Shown here in pieces: positions 12,779 to 20,385 of a stretch of DNA of 20,558 nt. Position numbers and translations under genes: made by a program. The notes under the pieces were generated by a model. The model saw nothing but the letters and a program-made list of their open reading frames with translations, did no database searches and was not told the origin of the DNA. Position 1 is the first letter of the stretch, and each line of letters begins with the position of its first letter. Origin of the DNA: JAFDZW01 sp035632315 (GTDB lineage: Bacteria; Bacteroidota; Ignavibacteria; Palsa-1295); the NCBI GenBank assembly GCA_035632315.1, contig DASQGZ010000058.1:1-20558 (forward strand), written 5' to 3'.

Positions 12779-13246
12779 ATGATGAAATATAATTTGCTTG
12801 ATTATTCGATTTTATTACTGCTTATTTTAATCGGTTGTAGTCCGACAACACCGGAAACCCAACCATATCCTGCCCCCGGTACCTTTTTAGGAGTCTGGTC
12901 ACAAATTGCGAGCCCTGATTCTTCATTTGGAGGAGATACTATATTCCAGGCTCCCTGTACAGCTATAGTCTCGGAAGCTGATGCAACATTCAGAGCTACT
13001 ATTACCAATGACTCCACTAAAGAGGTTCTTTCTATTCAAGGATTATTTTATCCACATGTTGATGGAGGTGCATATCAAGCTTTTTATTGGGGGGTTGAAT
13101 CAGAAACAAGCAGCTTGTACGGCGACACTGACAAATTTCCACGTTTAAGCCCCGCACCAATTTTTTTCACAGTTTCAGGAGATTACTTCACTTTCAAAGC
13201 GTCAAGAGGCATAGATGAGTTGTTCATAACATGCAATAGAAAATGA
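12779..13246 (+). CDS. Small lipoprotein of unknown function
   Basis: 155 residues starting at ATGATG (12779; 12782 is equally possible). The signal MMKYNLLDYS-ILLLLILIGC has a good lipobox (LIGC, Cys20) and is followed by a Pro/Thr-rich tether (SPTTPETQPYPAPG). The rest (TFLGVWSQIAS..., CTAIVSEADATFRATITND, FTFKASRGIDELFITC) looks like a small all-beta domain, possibly lipocalin-like by the GVW start, with two further cysteines. No known family is recognised. It starts 12 bp after the Asp-box protein and shares its AT-rich composition, so the two form an operon and probably act together at the outer membrane. A hairpin with a T-rich tail follows at 13283-13318. Confidence 0.65.
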   Translation: MMKYNLLDYSILLLLILIGCSPTTPETQPYPAPGTFLGVWSQIASPDSSFGGDTIFQAPCTAIVSEADATFRATITNDSTKEVLSIQGLFYPHVDGGAYQAFYWGVESETSSLYGDTDKFPRLSPAPIFFTVSGDYFTFKASRGIDELFITCNRK

Positions 13247-13282
13247 TACAGGATAGAAGGAAATTTAAACCTCAATACGACC

Positions 13283-13318
13283 TTCTCCTTATTTATTAAC
13301 GAGGGAGAATTTTCTTTG
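13283..13318 (+). terminator. Probable rho-independent terminator
   Basis: TTCTCC (13283-13288) pairs with GGAGAA (13304-13309) across a 15-nt AT-rich loop and is followed by TTTTCTTT. The stem is short and AT-containing, so strength is moderate. Its position fits the end of the 11549-13246 transcript. Confidence 0.5.
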
Positions 13319-13449
13319 GCACGATTCTTATTACAAAAAAAAAACGATATGCACCTATTGCATTTTTGTCAAGTCGTTCGTATTTTTGTATGGGAATGTT
13401 TAACCGTGATTTTCAGGATTAAAAGGATTGCTCCCAGGATGGAATTCAA

Positions 13450-13473
13450 GAAGCCGGCTCGTATGCCGGCTTC
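13450..13473. repeat. Perfect 9-bp hairpin
   Basis: GAAGCCGGC (13450-13458) and GCCGGCTTC (13465-13473) form a perfect stem with the loop TCGTAT. The tail GTCGTTTC is not a T-run, so it may be a weak terminator or a dispersed palindrome. Confidence 0.5.
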
Positions 13474-13602
13474 GTCGTTTCAGGGGGGAAAGTGGTGTGG
13501 GAGTACAGCGGTTGGGATGAAAAATAACGGAGTTACAGACCATAGAATCGCTGAATTGCTTCAACTGATTTCTCGTTCTCTTCCCTTTCCCTATTAATAC
13601 CG

Positions 13603-14673
13603 ATGACCGAATCACAAGAGAAATTCTTACAGCAACTGATCGAGACGCCGGGCGTTTCGAATTATGAAGAAAACGTCCAAGCCCTTTGGCGCAAGGCGGT
13701 GAAGCCGTATTCTGACTCGATCGAAGTCGTCGGGCACGGCAATAATATTGCAACGCTCAAAGGGACGGACGATATTTCGGTTCTCATTGTCGGGCATTCG
13801 GATGAGATCGGGCTGATCGTCAGGTATATTACAGGCGACGGATTTCTCTATGTCTCGCGTGTCGGCGGTGTCGATCCGGCAATATTGCCGTCGCATCGGG
13901 TCAGAATTTTTTCGTCGGTGACGGGCGGCATTGTTCATGGCGTTGTCGGCCGCACGGCACCGCATCACATGAGAGAAGGCGGAGCAGATAAGAAGATCAC
14001 GTACTCCGACGTCTGGATAGATATCGGCGCAAAGAATAAGAAAGAAGCCGAGAAATATGTTGCCATCGGCGATGTCATTGTGTATGGAGAAGGATATAAC
14101 CGGCTCATCGATACTCGTGCAACGGCGCGGTGCTTCGATAATCGCATCGGCATTTACATCGTTGCCGAAGTACTCAAGAATCTTCATGCGAAACGCAAAC
14201 GTCTGAAAGCGACAGTCTATGGCGTGAGTTCAATTCAGGAAGAGACGGGTGTTTGGGGCGCCGGTCAGGCAGGTTATCATTTGAATCCGACGATCGCCGT
14301 TGCGCTCGATGTCACTCCCGCAACCGATTCGCCCGGCATTTCGAAAGAGTTGTGGGGACAAGTTGATGTTTCGAAAGGCGCTGTCATTTCTCGCGGCATT
14401 CGCAACAATCGTAAGATCAGCGACTTGATGATCAAAGTCGCGACCGAGAAAAAGATCCCATTTCAAATTGAGGTCGATAACGGACACACATCAACTGACG
14501 CCGACCCGATCAGCCAGCAGCGAAGCGGGATTCCGATCAATGTGCTCAGCCCCGCAACACGCTATCTACATTCATCCGTCGAAGTGCTCGATCTCAATGA
14601 CATCGATCATTGTGTGAATTTGCTGACGGAATTTATTTTGTCATTAAAAGGCGGGATGGATTTCCGGCCGTAA
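13603..14673 (+). CDS. M42 family metallo-aminopeptidase (TET-like)
   Basis: 356-residue co-catalytic dinuclear metal aminopeptidase of family M42, which forms dodecameric tetrahedral (TET) particles in the cytoplasm and trims peptides released by proteases. All metal and catalytic residues are visible: His65 (VGHSDEIG), Asp179 (RCFDNRIG), catalytic Glu213 and metal-binding Glu214 (IQEETG), Asp236 (ALDVTPATD) and His323 (TRYLHSSVE). Their spacing matches the archaeal TET2 pattern closely. Residues about 80-165 form the inserted beta domain (PSHRVRIF, GVVGRTAPHHM) that mediates assembly. It is the usual length for the family. The start at 13603 follows TTAATACCG with no strong Shine-Dalgarno. 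The gene is monocistronic as far as can be seen; the next gene has its own promoter. Preferred N-terminal residue of the substrate cannot be told. Confidence 0.94.
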   Translation: MTESQEKFLQQLIETPGVSNYEENVQALWRKAVKPYSDSIEVVGHGNNIATLKGTDDISVLIVGHSDEIGLIVRYITGDGFLYVSRVGGVDPAILPSHRVRIFSSVTGGIVHGVVGRTAPHHMREGGADKKITYSDVWIDIGAKNKKEAEKYVAIGDVIVYGEGYNRLIDTRATARCFDNRIGIYIVAEVLKNLHAKRKRLKATVYGVSSIQEETGVWGAGQAGYHLNPTIAVALDVTPATDSPGISKELWGQVDVSKGAVISRGIRNNRKISDLMIKVATEKKIPFQIEVDNGHTSTDADPISQQRSGIPINVLSPATRYLHSSVEVLDLNDIDHCVNLLTEFILSLKGGMDFRP

Positions 14674-14750
14674 AATAAATTTTCATATCGCGATAGAATC
14701 GTTCTCAAATAAAGAAATCATTAATTCGTTTCAATGCTTTCCGTAAGCTA

Positions 14751-14780
14751 TTGACTTGGTCGTAAAATAGCTTATATTTG
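14751..14780 (+). promoter_or_regulatory. Bacteroidota-type promoter for the phosphoesterase
   Basis: TTG at 14751-14753 (in TTGAC) and TATATTTG at 14773-14780 with a 19-bp spacer: both elements of the Bacteroidota primary-sigma promoter at the right distance. Transcription should begin near 14785, giving a leader of about 137 nt before the ATG at 14923. Confidence 0.75.
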
Positions 14781-14838
14781 CAATACCACGGTCGCAGATA
14801 AGAGAGCAGTATGAGTCAACGTCGCACCTGATGTAATT

Positions 14839-14858
14839 TCGATCGTTCATTCGATCGA
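14839..14858 (+). promoter_or_regulatory. Leader hairpin before phosphoesterase gene
   Basis: TCGATCG (14839-14845) and CGATCGA (14852-14858) pair around TTCATT inside the predicted leader. A six-residue reading frame (14811-14831, MSQRRT) and two GTCGCA copies (14791, 14821) lie just upstream. Regulation is possible, but no known riboswitch is recognised. Confidence 0.35.
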
Positions 14859-14922
14859 GAAACTACCCGGATGCCGAAAAGGGGAAATAGAGTAGGCCGC
14901 ACACAATACACATAGTACAATT

Positions 14923-16113
14923 ATGCCAAAGAAAATCACAAAAGCAAGCAAAGCTGTTGTCGCGAAAGTACGCCGCGCATTCGGCGATCCGGTATCGGCG
15001 CCAAAACCGAATCAGCGTTTCATTCCGATACCGCCGACGTTCAAGAAACCAAGCGATCTGGTATTTCCCTTGAGCAATGTCGTGCCATCTTCGGTGATCA
15101 CGAAGATCAAGCAAGCAGGCAAGATCGTTTTTCATACAGTTGGCGATACCGGCGGCATCAACGGCGGCGAGATCCAAACCGCGATTGCCGATCAGATGGA
15201 AAAACAGGTTGCTGCTGCTGCCGACTCCGACAAACCGGCGTTTTTTTATCACCTCGGCGACGTAATTTATTATAACGGCATCTCGACGGATTACGGCGCC
15301 CAGTTCTATGAACCGTACCAATATTATCCCTCGCCGATTCTTGCCGTGCCGGGCAATCACGATTGCGATAATCATCCCGGCAAGAACGATCCGCCCGACC
15401 TCGAGCCATCGATGACCGGGTTCATGCAAAACTTTTGCGACAGCACACCGAGCATGAGTTCGCAATCGTCGTACCGCAAAACGATGAATCAGCCGTGGGC
15501 ATACTGGACGCTCGATGCGCCGTTGGTGACCATTATCGGATTGTTCTCGAACGTTGACGGTTCACTCGACAAACACGGAGACTCGACACAGTATAATTGG
15601 CTTGTCGATCAATTGAAAAAAGCCGACCCGAACAAATGTTTGCTCATCACGCTTCATCATCCTTCGTTCTCACTCGATATGCCGCATGGCGGATACCCGA
15701 TGATATTATCCACACTTGATAAAGCATTCAAAGCGGCAAAGCGAATGCCGGACGCGGTGTTCTCGGGTCACGTGCATAATTATCAACGCTTCACCCGCAC
15801 GGTGGGGAAGAAACAAATTCCATATGTGATTGCAGGCGCGGGTGGTTATGCTCATCAACTGCGTGCGATGCATCGGTTGCAGCACGACCCGAAAACCAAC
15901 GATGCGATCGTCGTTCCGTTTCAAACGGCACATAAAGATGTCATTCTCTCGGAATACAATCAGGATGCGCCCGGTTTTTTGCGCATCACGATCGACGGAC
16001 AATTTCTCTTCGGCGAGTATTTCGTCAACTCGTTCGATACAATGACTCCGCCGGCAAATTCGTACGATGTCTTCAAGCTCGATTGGAAGAACGGATCGCT
16101 CGTCGCGGTGTAG
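14923..16113 (+). CDS. Purple-acid-phosphatase-like metallophosphoesterase
   Basis: 396-residue calcineurin-like phosphoesterase. The five motifs follow the purple acid phosphatase order rather than the generic DxH form: GDTG (Asp75), GDVIYY (GDxxY, Asp113 and the tyrosine ligand Tyr116), GNHD (Asn145-His146), TLHHP (His245/246) and GHVH (His283, His285). Together these hold two metal ions; Tyr116 would be the charge-transfer tyrosine that gives the purple colour with Fe(III). Such enzymes hydrolyse phosphomonoesters or related esters. No signal peptide: the N-terminus is basic (MPKKITKASKAVVAKVRR) and not hydrophobic, while PAPs are mostly secreted. The last 70 residues form a beta-rich tail (GFLRITIDGQFLFGEYFV). 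Expressed from its own promoter with a structured leader. The substrate is unknown. Confidence 0.87.
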   Translation: MPKKITKASKAVVAKVRRAFGDPVSAPKPNQRFIPIPPTFKKPSDLVFPLSNVVPSSVITKIKQAGKIVFHTVGDTGGINGGEIQTAIADQMEKQVAAAADSDKPAFFYHLGDVIYYNGISTDYGAQFYEPYQYYPSPILAVPGNHDCDNHPGKNDPPDLEPSMTGFMQNFCDSTPSMSSQSSYRKTMNQPWAYWTLDAPLVTIIGLFSNVDGSLDKHGDSTQYNWLVDQLKKADPNKCLLITLHHPSFSLDMPHGGYPMILSTLDKAFKAAKRMPDAVFSGHVHNYQRFTRTVGKKQIPYVIAGAGGYAHQLRAMHRLQHDPKTNDAIVVPFQTAHKDVILSEYNQDAPGFLRITIDGQFLFGEYFVNSFDTMTPPANSYDVFKLDWKNGSLVAV

Positions 16114-16165
16114 AGCCTCATAACAGTATTGAGCGGTCACGCGGACGACAGTATTCTCTTTTATG

Positions 16166-16196
16166 TTGCGTACAATGCGATTCTTTACTATTTTTG
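16166..16196 (+). promoter_or_regulatory. Bacteroidota-type promoter, near-leaderless
   Basis: TTG at 16166-16168 and TATTTTTG at 16189-16196, spacer 20 bp. Transcription would start around 16201, about five bases before the TTG start at 16206. An in-frame TAA at 16197 rules out an upstream start. Confidence 0.65.
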
Positions 16197-16205
16197 TAAC
16201 GCATA

Positions 16206-17768
16206 TTGAAGAATACCGATCGTTCATATCGAAGTCTTTCACGCACGATCATTGCGTTGGCGCTTGTCTTGCTGGTTGTTCAGTGTATCGATTACATAAA
16301 CTTCACCGTTGATGACGTGTTCATATCGCTGCGCATTGCTGTCAATGGTGCGGCGGGGCACGGGTTCGTCTATAATCCGGGCGATATTGTAGAAGGCCAT
16401 TCCGATCCGCTGTGGGTCGGGATGCTCTCGCTGGTTGTTCGGTCCGGGGTAATCAATATGCGTGACCCATTATCACTCGTATGGGCGGCACGTGCGCTGA
16501 GTGTTGTGTTCGGATTTTCAACAATCGCTGCGGTATATATTCTTGCAAAGAGAATATTTATAGATTCGCAAGCCAGGTCATTATACGCTTCGCTCACGGT
16601 GTTGGCTCTTGTTGTGTGCTCCGCGTTCGTATTATGGACGGTCGGCGCATTGGAGATGACGCTCGTTGCATTGTGTTATAGCGTCGTGGCAATCGTTCTG
16701 TATGATCTTTTTGACAAACCGGATACCTCCGGAGTGTCAAAATCATTTGCGATCGGGCTTGCATTTGCTTTTGCATCACTGACGAGACCGGAACCGCCTA
16801 TTGTCGCAGCGGTAATCTTCATATATTTATTGTACACGCTGCCGAAGAAAAAGCAATTTATCATTTTGTGCATTGTCCCATACATTATCATCATGATCGG
16901 ATTTGAATGGTGGCGCTGGGGCACATATCACGATCTGCTGCCGAACACATTTTATGCAAAAACAGGTGGCGGGATTGCGTCAATCGGCATGGGATTAAAA
17001 TATACGTTCGAATGTATTGGCGGCATTGGAAGCGTATTGTTAGTATTCATTCCACTTGCATTTAATACAGATGAAAAATTAAAAAAGATACGAATGGCGA
17101 TGCTTCTGATGATCGGGGCGGTCTTATTTTTTTCGATCTACTCCAGCGGTGATTGGATGCCTGGTTTCAGGTTTTTCATTCCGATCGCACCGCTTATTGT
17201 CTTGCTGGAGGTCATGGGATTAAAAAATGTATTGACTCGTTTTTTGCAAAGGGATACTATATTATTTAATCCCAAGAATCTTCTCGTCGCTGTCGTACTG
17301 ATTTCACTCTCAACAGTTCTGATGATGAGAGTATTGTTGCATAGCCAATTGCAATTAGCGGCAGGAGGCTTCCCGACCGGTTTCAAATCAATGCCCGGCA
17401 TCTCAACAATCGACCACAAAGACGAAGCTGACTGGTTAAGAGCGCATTCGAAACCCGGGGATCTGTTTGCGACCGGCGAAGCAGGGTTGATCGGTTATCT
17501 GAATCCCGACCTGGTGCTGCTTGATCTACAGGGACTGATGGATAAGAAGATCGCTCACGACCGCAAGATAGGCGCGTCATTTGACCGCGATTATGTTTTC
17601 GTCCGTGCGCCGCGTTTTGTGTTTATCAACCGTTCACGAGAAGCGATAACAACGAATGATTTTTATACACAACTCTATAACGACCCACGCTTCATCGAAC
17701 AGTATGAGAAAGCAGAACACATCGGAACGACAGATATTTTCATACGGCGCGATTCGACATTGCGGTGA
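16206..17768 (+). CDS. GT-C superfamily membrane glycosyltransferase
   Basis: 520-residue polytopic membrane protein with about ten or eleven hydrophobic helices. The start is TTG 16206, because an in-frame stop lies at 16197 and the first helix begins only about ten residues in (RTIIALALVLLVVQCIDYI). After helix 1 comes VDDVFISLRIAVN, the acidic DD motif of GT-C enzymes in the first periplasmic loop, then GHGFVYNPGDIVEGHSDPLW, which resembles AftB-type and related lipid-linked sugar transferases. A conserved Arg-Pro-Glu (TRPEPP) sits in the middle. The C-terminal 130 residues are a soluble periplasmic domain (EADWLRAHSKPGDL, LVLLDLQGLMD). Expected to move a sugar from a polyprenyl-phosphate donor to an envelope glycan or lipid; donor and acceptor are not identifiable. 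It is convergent with carbonic anhydrase, with 15 bp between them. Confidence 0.8.
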   Translation: MKNTDRSYRSLSRTIIALALVLLVVQCIDYINFTVDDVFISLRIAVNGAAGHGFVYNPGDIVEGHSDPLWVGMLSLVVRSGVINMRDPLSLVWAARALSVVFGFSTIAAVYILAKRIFIDSQARSLYASLTVLALVVCSAFVLWTVGALEMTLVALCYSVVAIVLYDLFDKPDTSGVSKSFAIGLAFAFASLTRPEPPIVAAVIFIYLLYTLPKKKQFIILCIVPYIIIMIGFEWWRWGTYHDLLPNTFYAKTGGGIASIGMGLKYTFECIGGIGSVLLVFIPLAFNTDEKLKKIRMAMLLMIGAVLFFSIYSSGDWMPGFRFFIPIAPLIVLLEVMGLKNVLTRFLQRDTILFNPKNLLVAVVLISLSTVLMMRVLLHSQLQLAAGGFPTGFKSMPGISTIDHKDEADWLRAHSKPGDLFATGEAGLIGYLNPDLVLLDLQGLMDKKIAHDRKIGASFDRDYVFVRAPRFVFINRSREAITTNDFYTQLYNDPRFIEQYEKAEHIGTTDIFIRRDSTLR

Positions 17769-17783
17769 TCAACGAGTCCGTTG

Positions 17784-18335
17784 TTACTTCCCGCCATTCT
17801 CGTCCACCAAATATATTTTATTATCTTCGACTTTGTAGATCATCGGCGCGACTGCAATATGCGGATAGCGCAGGCGCAGCCGTTTTGCTTCGCTGGTGAC
17901 GAAATCAACTTCGTTGCCGATCTCGAACATTGGTGCGAAATGCAGAAAATGATCTTCTGCAGCGGAGCGGTCCCAGCCGGCGGCATCGACAAGGCCTTGA
18001 ATGAACAATTCTTTTCGCGCGACAAGATTCACCATTCCGCAATTCGTATGCCCGATGAGCGCGATCGCACGAACGCCGCCGACAGCAATTGCATATGAGA
18101 CTTTAAATTCACTGTAACGAAGATTTGCGCCGCCGGTACGAATGATGAATGAAAAATTATCCGGAATGCGCAAGTGCTTGCGGTTATCCATGCACATCCC
18201 GATCAGAAGTTCGGGTGCTTTCATCACGTCTAGCGGACGATCAAGGTCATGGTACTCGAGCAGCTTCTCGATCGCTGTATCGCGGTACTGCGGAAGAATG
18301 TCGTTCTTAGAGTTGATCGTTATCAGTCGGTGCAT
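17784..18335 (-). CDS. Beta-class carbonic anhydrase family protein
   Basis: 183 residues from the ATG at 18335; a TTG at 18362 would add nine residues and overlap the upstream gene. Family signatures are present: Cys48-Met-Asp50-Asn-Arg52 (CxDxR, zinc ligand and the Asp-Arg dyad) and His96-x-x-Cys99 in GHTNCGMV. The core helices and strands (FSFIIRTGGANL, SYAIAVGGVRAIALIG) match beta-carbonic anhydrase, which interconverts CO2 and bicarbonate in the cytoplasm. It is shorter than plant or Escherichia coli enzymes and may belong to a minimal or divergent class. It lies 16 bp downstream of the fused E1, so probably in the same operon; E1 releases CO2 as its product. The 3' end is 15 bp from the convergent glycosyltransferase stop. 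Confidence 0.88.
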   Translation of the reverse strand: MHRLITINSKNDILPQYRDTAIEKLLEYHDLDRPLDVMKAPELLIGMCMDNRKHLRIPDNFSFIIRTGGANLRYSEFKVSYAIAVGGVRAIALIGHTNCGMVNLVARKELFIQGLVDAAGWDRSAAEDHFLHFAPMFEIGNEVDFVTSEAKRLRLRYPHIAVAPMIYKVEDNKIYLVDENGGK

Positions 18336-18351
18336 TGAAAATAATATTTTG

Positions 18352-20385
18352 TCAGTAGGCAAGTAGATTTTGTAGCACGCTTTTTATCACCTCCACTCCC
18401 GGCAACACAGCATCCATCATCCCAACATTATATGGGATGGGAATATCCGGTGTCGATAGCCGTTCGACCGGAGCGTCGAGATATTCGAAGGCGTCCTGCG
18501 TGATCGTCGTGCAAATTTCTGCTGCGAAGTTTGCTGTCCAGTTATCCTCGCAAAGGACAAGCATGCGATTCGTTTTTTTGACTGATGAAAGAACGGCTTC
18601 TTTATCCCAGGGCATCACCGTACGCAAGTCGAGAATTTCTATCGATGCGCTCATTGCTTCCGCCGCTTCGACCGCGCGCGAGACCATTGCGCCCCATGTT
18701 ATGATCGTCGCATCGCTGCCTTCGCGAACGACTTTCGCTTTGCCGAACGGCACCATGTATTCATCGCCGGGATAATTGGCTCTGCCTTGCGGCGTATCGA
18801 GTAGGGCGCGATGCTCGAAGAAAAATGTCGGATCGTCGGAGCGAAGAGCAGTGCGAAGCAAGCCCACGGCGTCTTCGGCATTTGACGGGAAAGCAATACG
18901 CCAGCCGATCTGATGCGCGAACGTTGCTTCGCCGCTGACCGAATGCCACGGATCGCCTGTCTTTTTCGCAAAACCAGCCGGAATGCGAACGACCATCCCT
19001 GCCACAAACTGCGACTTTGTGCGCCAGCGAACCGTGCCCGCATCGTTGATCTGCTCAGTCGCAGGATCGGCATATTTTCTGAATTGAATTTCCGGCACAG
19101 GCTTGAGTCCCGCAAATGCCATGCCGACCGAACGGCCGATGATGCCTTCTTCGGAAAGCGATGTATCGAAGACTCTGTCTTTGCCGAATTTTATTTGCAG
19201 GTCAACCGTCGCACCGTGAACGCCGCCCTTTGCGCCGACATCTTCGCCGAAGACGAGTAATTTATCGTTTTTTTCAAGTTCGACTTCGAGTGTCTTACGA
19301 ACGGCATCCTGCAAGTTCATCCGGATGCCTTCGTCTTTATTTGAATTGATAGGAATTTCGGCAGATGAAAAAACATGCTCATACGCCGTTGCAGGATCGG
19401 GATGCGGCGATGCAAGGGCACGATCGCGAGCGGCAATGACTTCGGCTTCGACTTCTTTCTCAAGCGATTCCCACTGCTTCGGGCTTAATACTTTCCCGAG
19501 AAGATGTTTCTTTAATTTTTCAAGCGGATCGTTTGCGCGTTCTGATTCTAATAGCTCTTTCGATTTATACGATTGGGTATCGACAAACGAATGACCTTCA
19601 AGTCGGGGTATCGTCAAATGAATAAGCGCAGGTCCGTTCCATTCGCGCACATACCCCACTGCTTCAGAAATCTTCTTCTCTGCTTCTTCGGGTTTCGTAC
19701 CGTCGCCGTCCCATATTTTCAAGTTGCCGAACGATGCAAGATTTTTTGCAATGTTCGCGCCGGGCGTCTGGAAATCTCCGGTGACGGAAATGCCGTAGCC
19801 GTTATTTTCAATGAAAAATAGCAGCGGAAGTTTTTGCGTCGTTGCGGCATTGAGCGCCGCCCAAAAGCCATTTGCGGCAACCGAACCGTCACCGCCGAGC
19901 GCAACAGCGATCGCGCCGCGATACGATTCATCATTCAGAACATTTGTATAATATTGTACCGCCTGCGCCCATCCGATCGCCGGAGAGTACTGTGCGCCGA
20001 CATCGCCCGAAGCCGGAAGCACCGTCGCTTTGCCGCGCGAGCGCAGAAAATGCACGACGCCGATGTCGCGGCCGCCGTGAACACCACCCGAGCGTGCCAT
20101 CGAAGCCGCCATGGATTCTTCGGGCGTCAGCCCCTGAGCAAGCACGAACGGACGTGAGCGGTAATAGACGGCCGCGCCATCATGCGGATGCGTGATATGC
20201 TCGGCGAGGATCGCCTGGATCATATCGTGCCCGCGAGCCGAGAACTGATAGGTGACAAGCCCTTGCGGGACAAGCTCCGTCTCTTCGATCTTATCTATCG
20301 CACGTGACGTAAGCACCGTCCGCGCGACAGCGAGCCAATCGAATTTCGGTGCAGCCGTATTTTTTAAGACTAATTTTTTTCCCAT
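18352..20385 (-). CDS. Fused E1 alpha/beta of a 2-oxoacid dehydrogenase
   Basis: 677 residues joining both E1 subunits that are usually separate genes. Residues about 15-340 are the alpha part, with the thiamine-diphosphate motif GDGS...NN (Gly165 to Asn195; GDGSVAANGFWAALN then FFIENNGYGIS) and the phosphorylation-loop-like RLEGHSFVDTQSY near 261-273. A linker follows, and the beta part runs from about 355 (MNLQDAVRKTLEVEL), with the TPP-activating Glu381 in VFGEDVG and the beta-core phrases AGTVRWRTKSQFVAGMVVRIP and LEILDLRTVMPWD-like segments. E1 decarboxylates a 2-oxoacid and passes the acyl group to E2 lipoyl domains. The pattern is nearer to the branched-chain or acetoin type than to the homodimeric AceE. 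No E2 or E3 gene is in view. Carbonic anhydrase follows on the same strand. Confidence 0.93.
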   Translation of the reverse strand: MGKKLVLKNTAAPKFDWLAVARTVLTSRAIDKIEETELVPQGLVTYQFSARGHDMIQAILAEHITHPHDGAAVYYRSRPFVLAQGLTPEESMAASMARSGGVHGGRDIGVVHFLRSRGKATVLPASGDVGAQYSPAIGWAQAVQYYTNVLNDESYRGAIAVALGGDGSVAANGFWAALNAATTQKLPLLFFIENNGYGISVTGDFQTPGANIAKNLASFGNLKIWDGDGTKPEEAEKKISEAVGYVREWNGPALIHLTIPRLEGHSFVDTQSYKSKELLESERANDPLEKLKKHLLGKVLSPKQWESLEKEVEAEVIAARDRALASPHPDPATAYEHVFSSAEIPINSNKDEGIRMNLQDAVRKTLEVELEKNDKLLVFGEDVGAKGGVHGATVDLQIKFGKDRVFDTSLSEEGIIGRSVGMAFAGLKPVPEIQFRKYADPATEQINDAGTVRWRTKSQFVAGMVVRIPAGFAKKTGDPWHSVSGEATFAHQIGWRIAFPSNAEDAVGLLRTALRSDDPTFFFEHRALLDTPQGRANYPGDEYMVPFGKAKVVREGSDATIITWGAMVSRAVEAAEAMSASIEILDLRTVMPWDKEAVLSSVKKTNRMLVLCEDNWTANFAAEICTTITQDAFEYLDAPVERLSTPDIPIPYNVGMMDAVLPGVEVIKSVLQNLLAY

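Larger units (their letters stand above)
13247..13602. other. Gene-free stretch with two hairpins
   Basis: No convincing gene: the one long open frame begins with TTG at 13316, crosses a hairpin and encodes an unremarkable sequence. It contains a probable terminator (13283-13318), a ten-A run near 13336, a short GGATT repeat (13415-13440) and a 9-bp hairpin (13450-13473) ahead of the M42 peptidase gene. Confidence 0.55.

Noticed and set aside
13415..13440. GGATT-type short repeat (two AGGATT and one AGGATG)
   Set aside because: Too short and irregular to call a repeat array; not a CRISPR, since no regular spacers exist.
13316..13597. 93-residue open frame with TTG start on the plus strand
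   Set aside because: Crosses a perfect 9-bp hairpin and a poly-A run, has no ribosome-binding site and no recognisable sequence.
13627..14187. 186-residue open frame on the minus strand
   Set aside because: Antisense to the M42 peptidase, which has all catalytic residues; no family features.
14863..15465. 200-residue open frame on the minus strand
   Set aside because: Antisense to the phosphoesterase's motif-bearing N-terminal half and to its promoter leader; Arg/Ile-rich shadow product.
17770..17783. CAACG-AGTC-CGTTG hairpin between convergent genes
   Set aside because: A 5-bp stem with no T-run is too weak to call a terminator.
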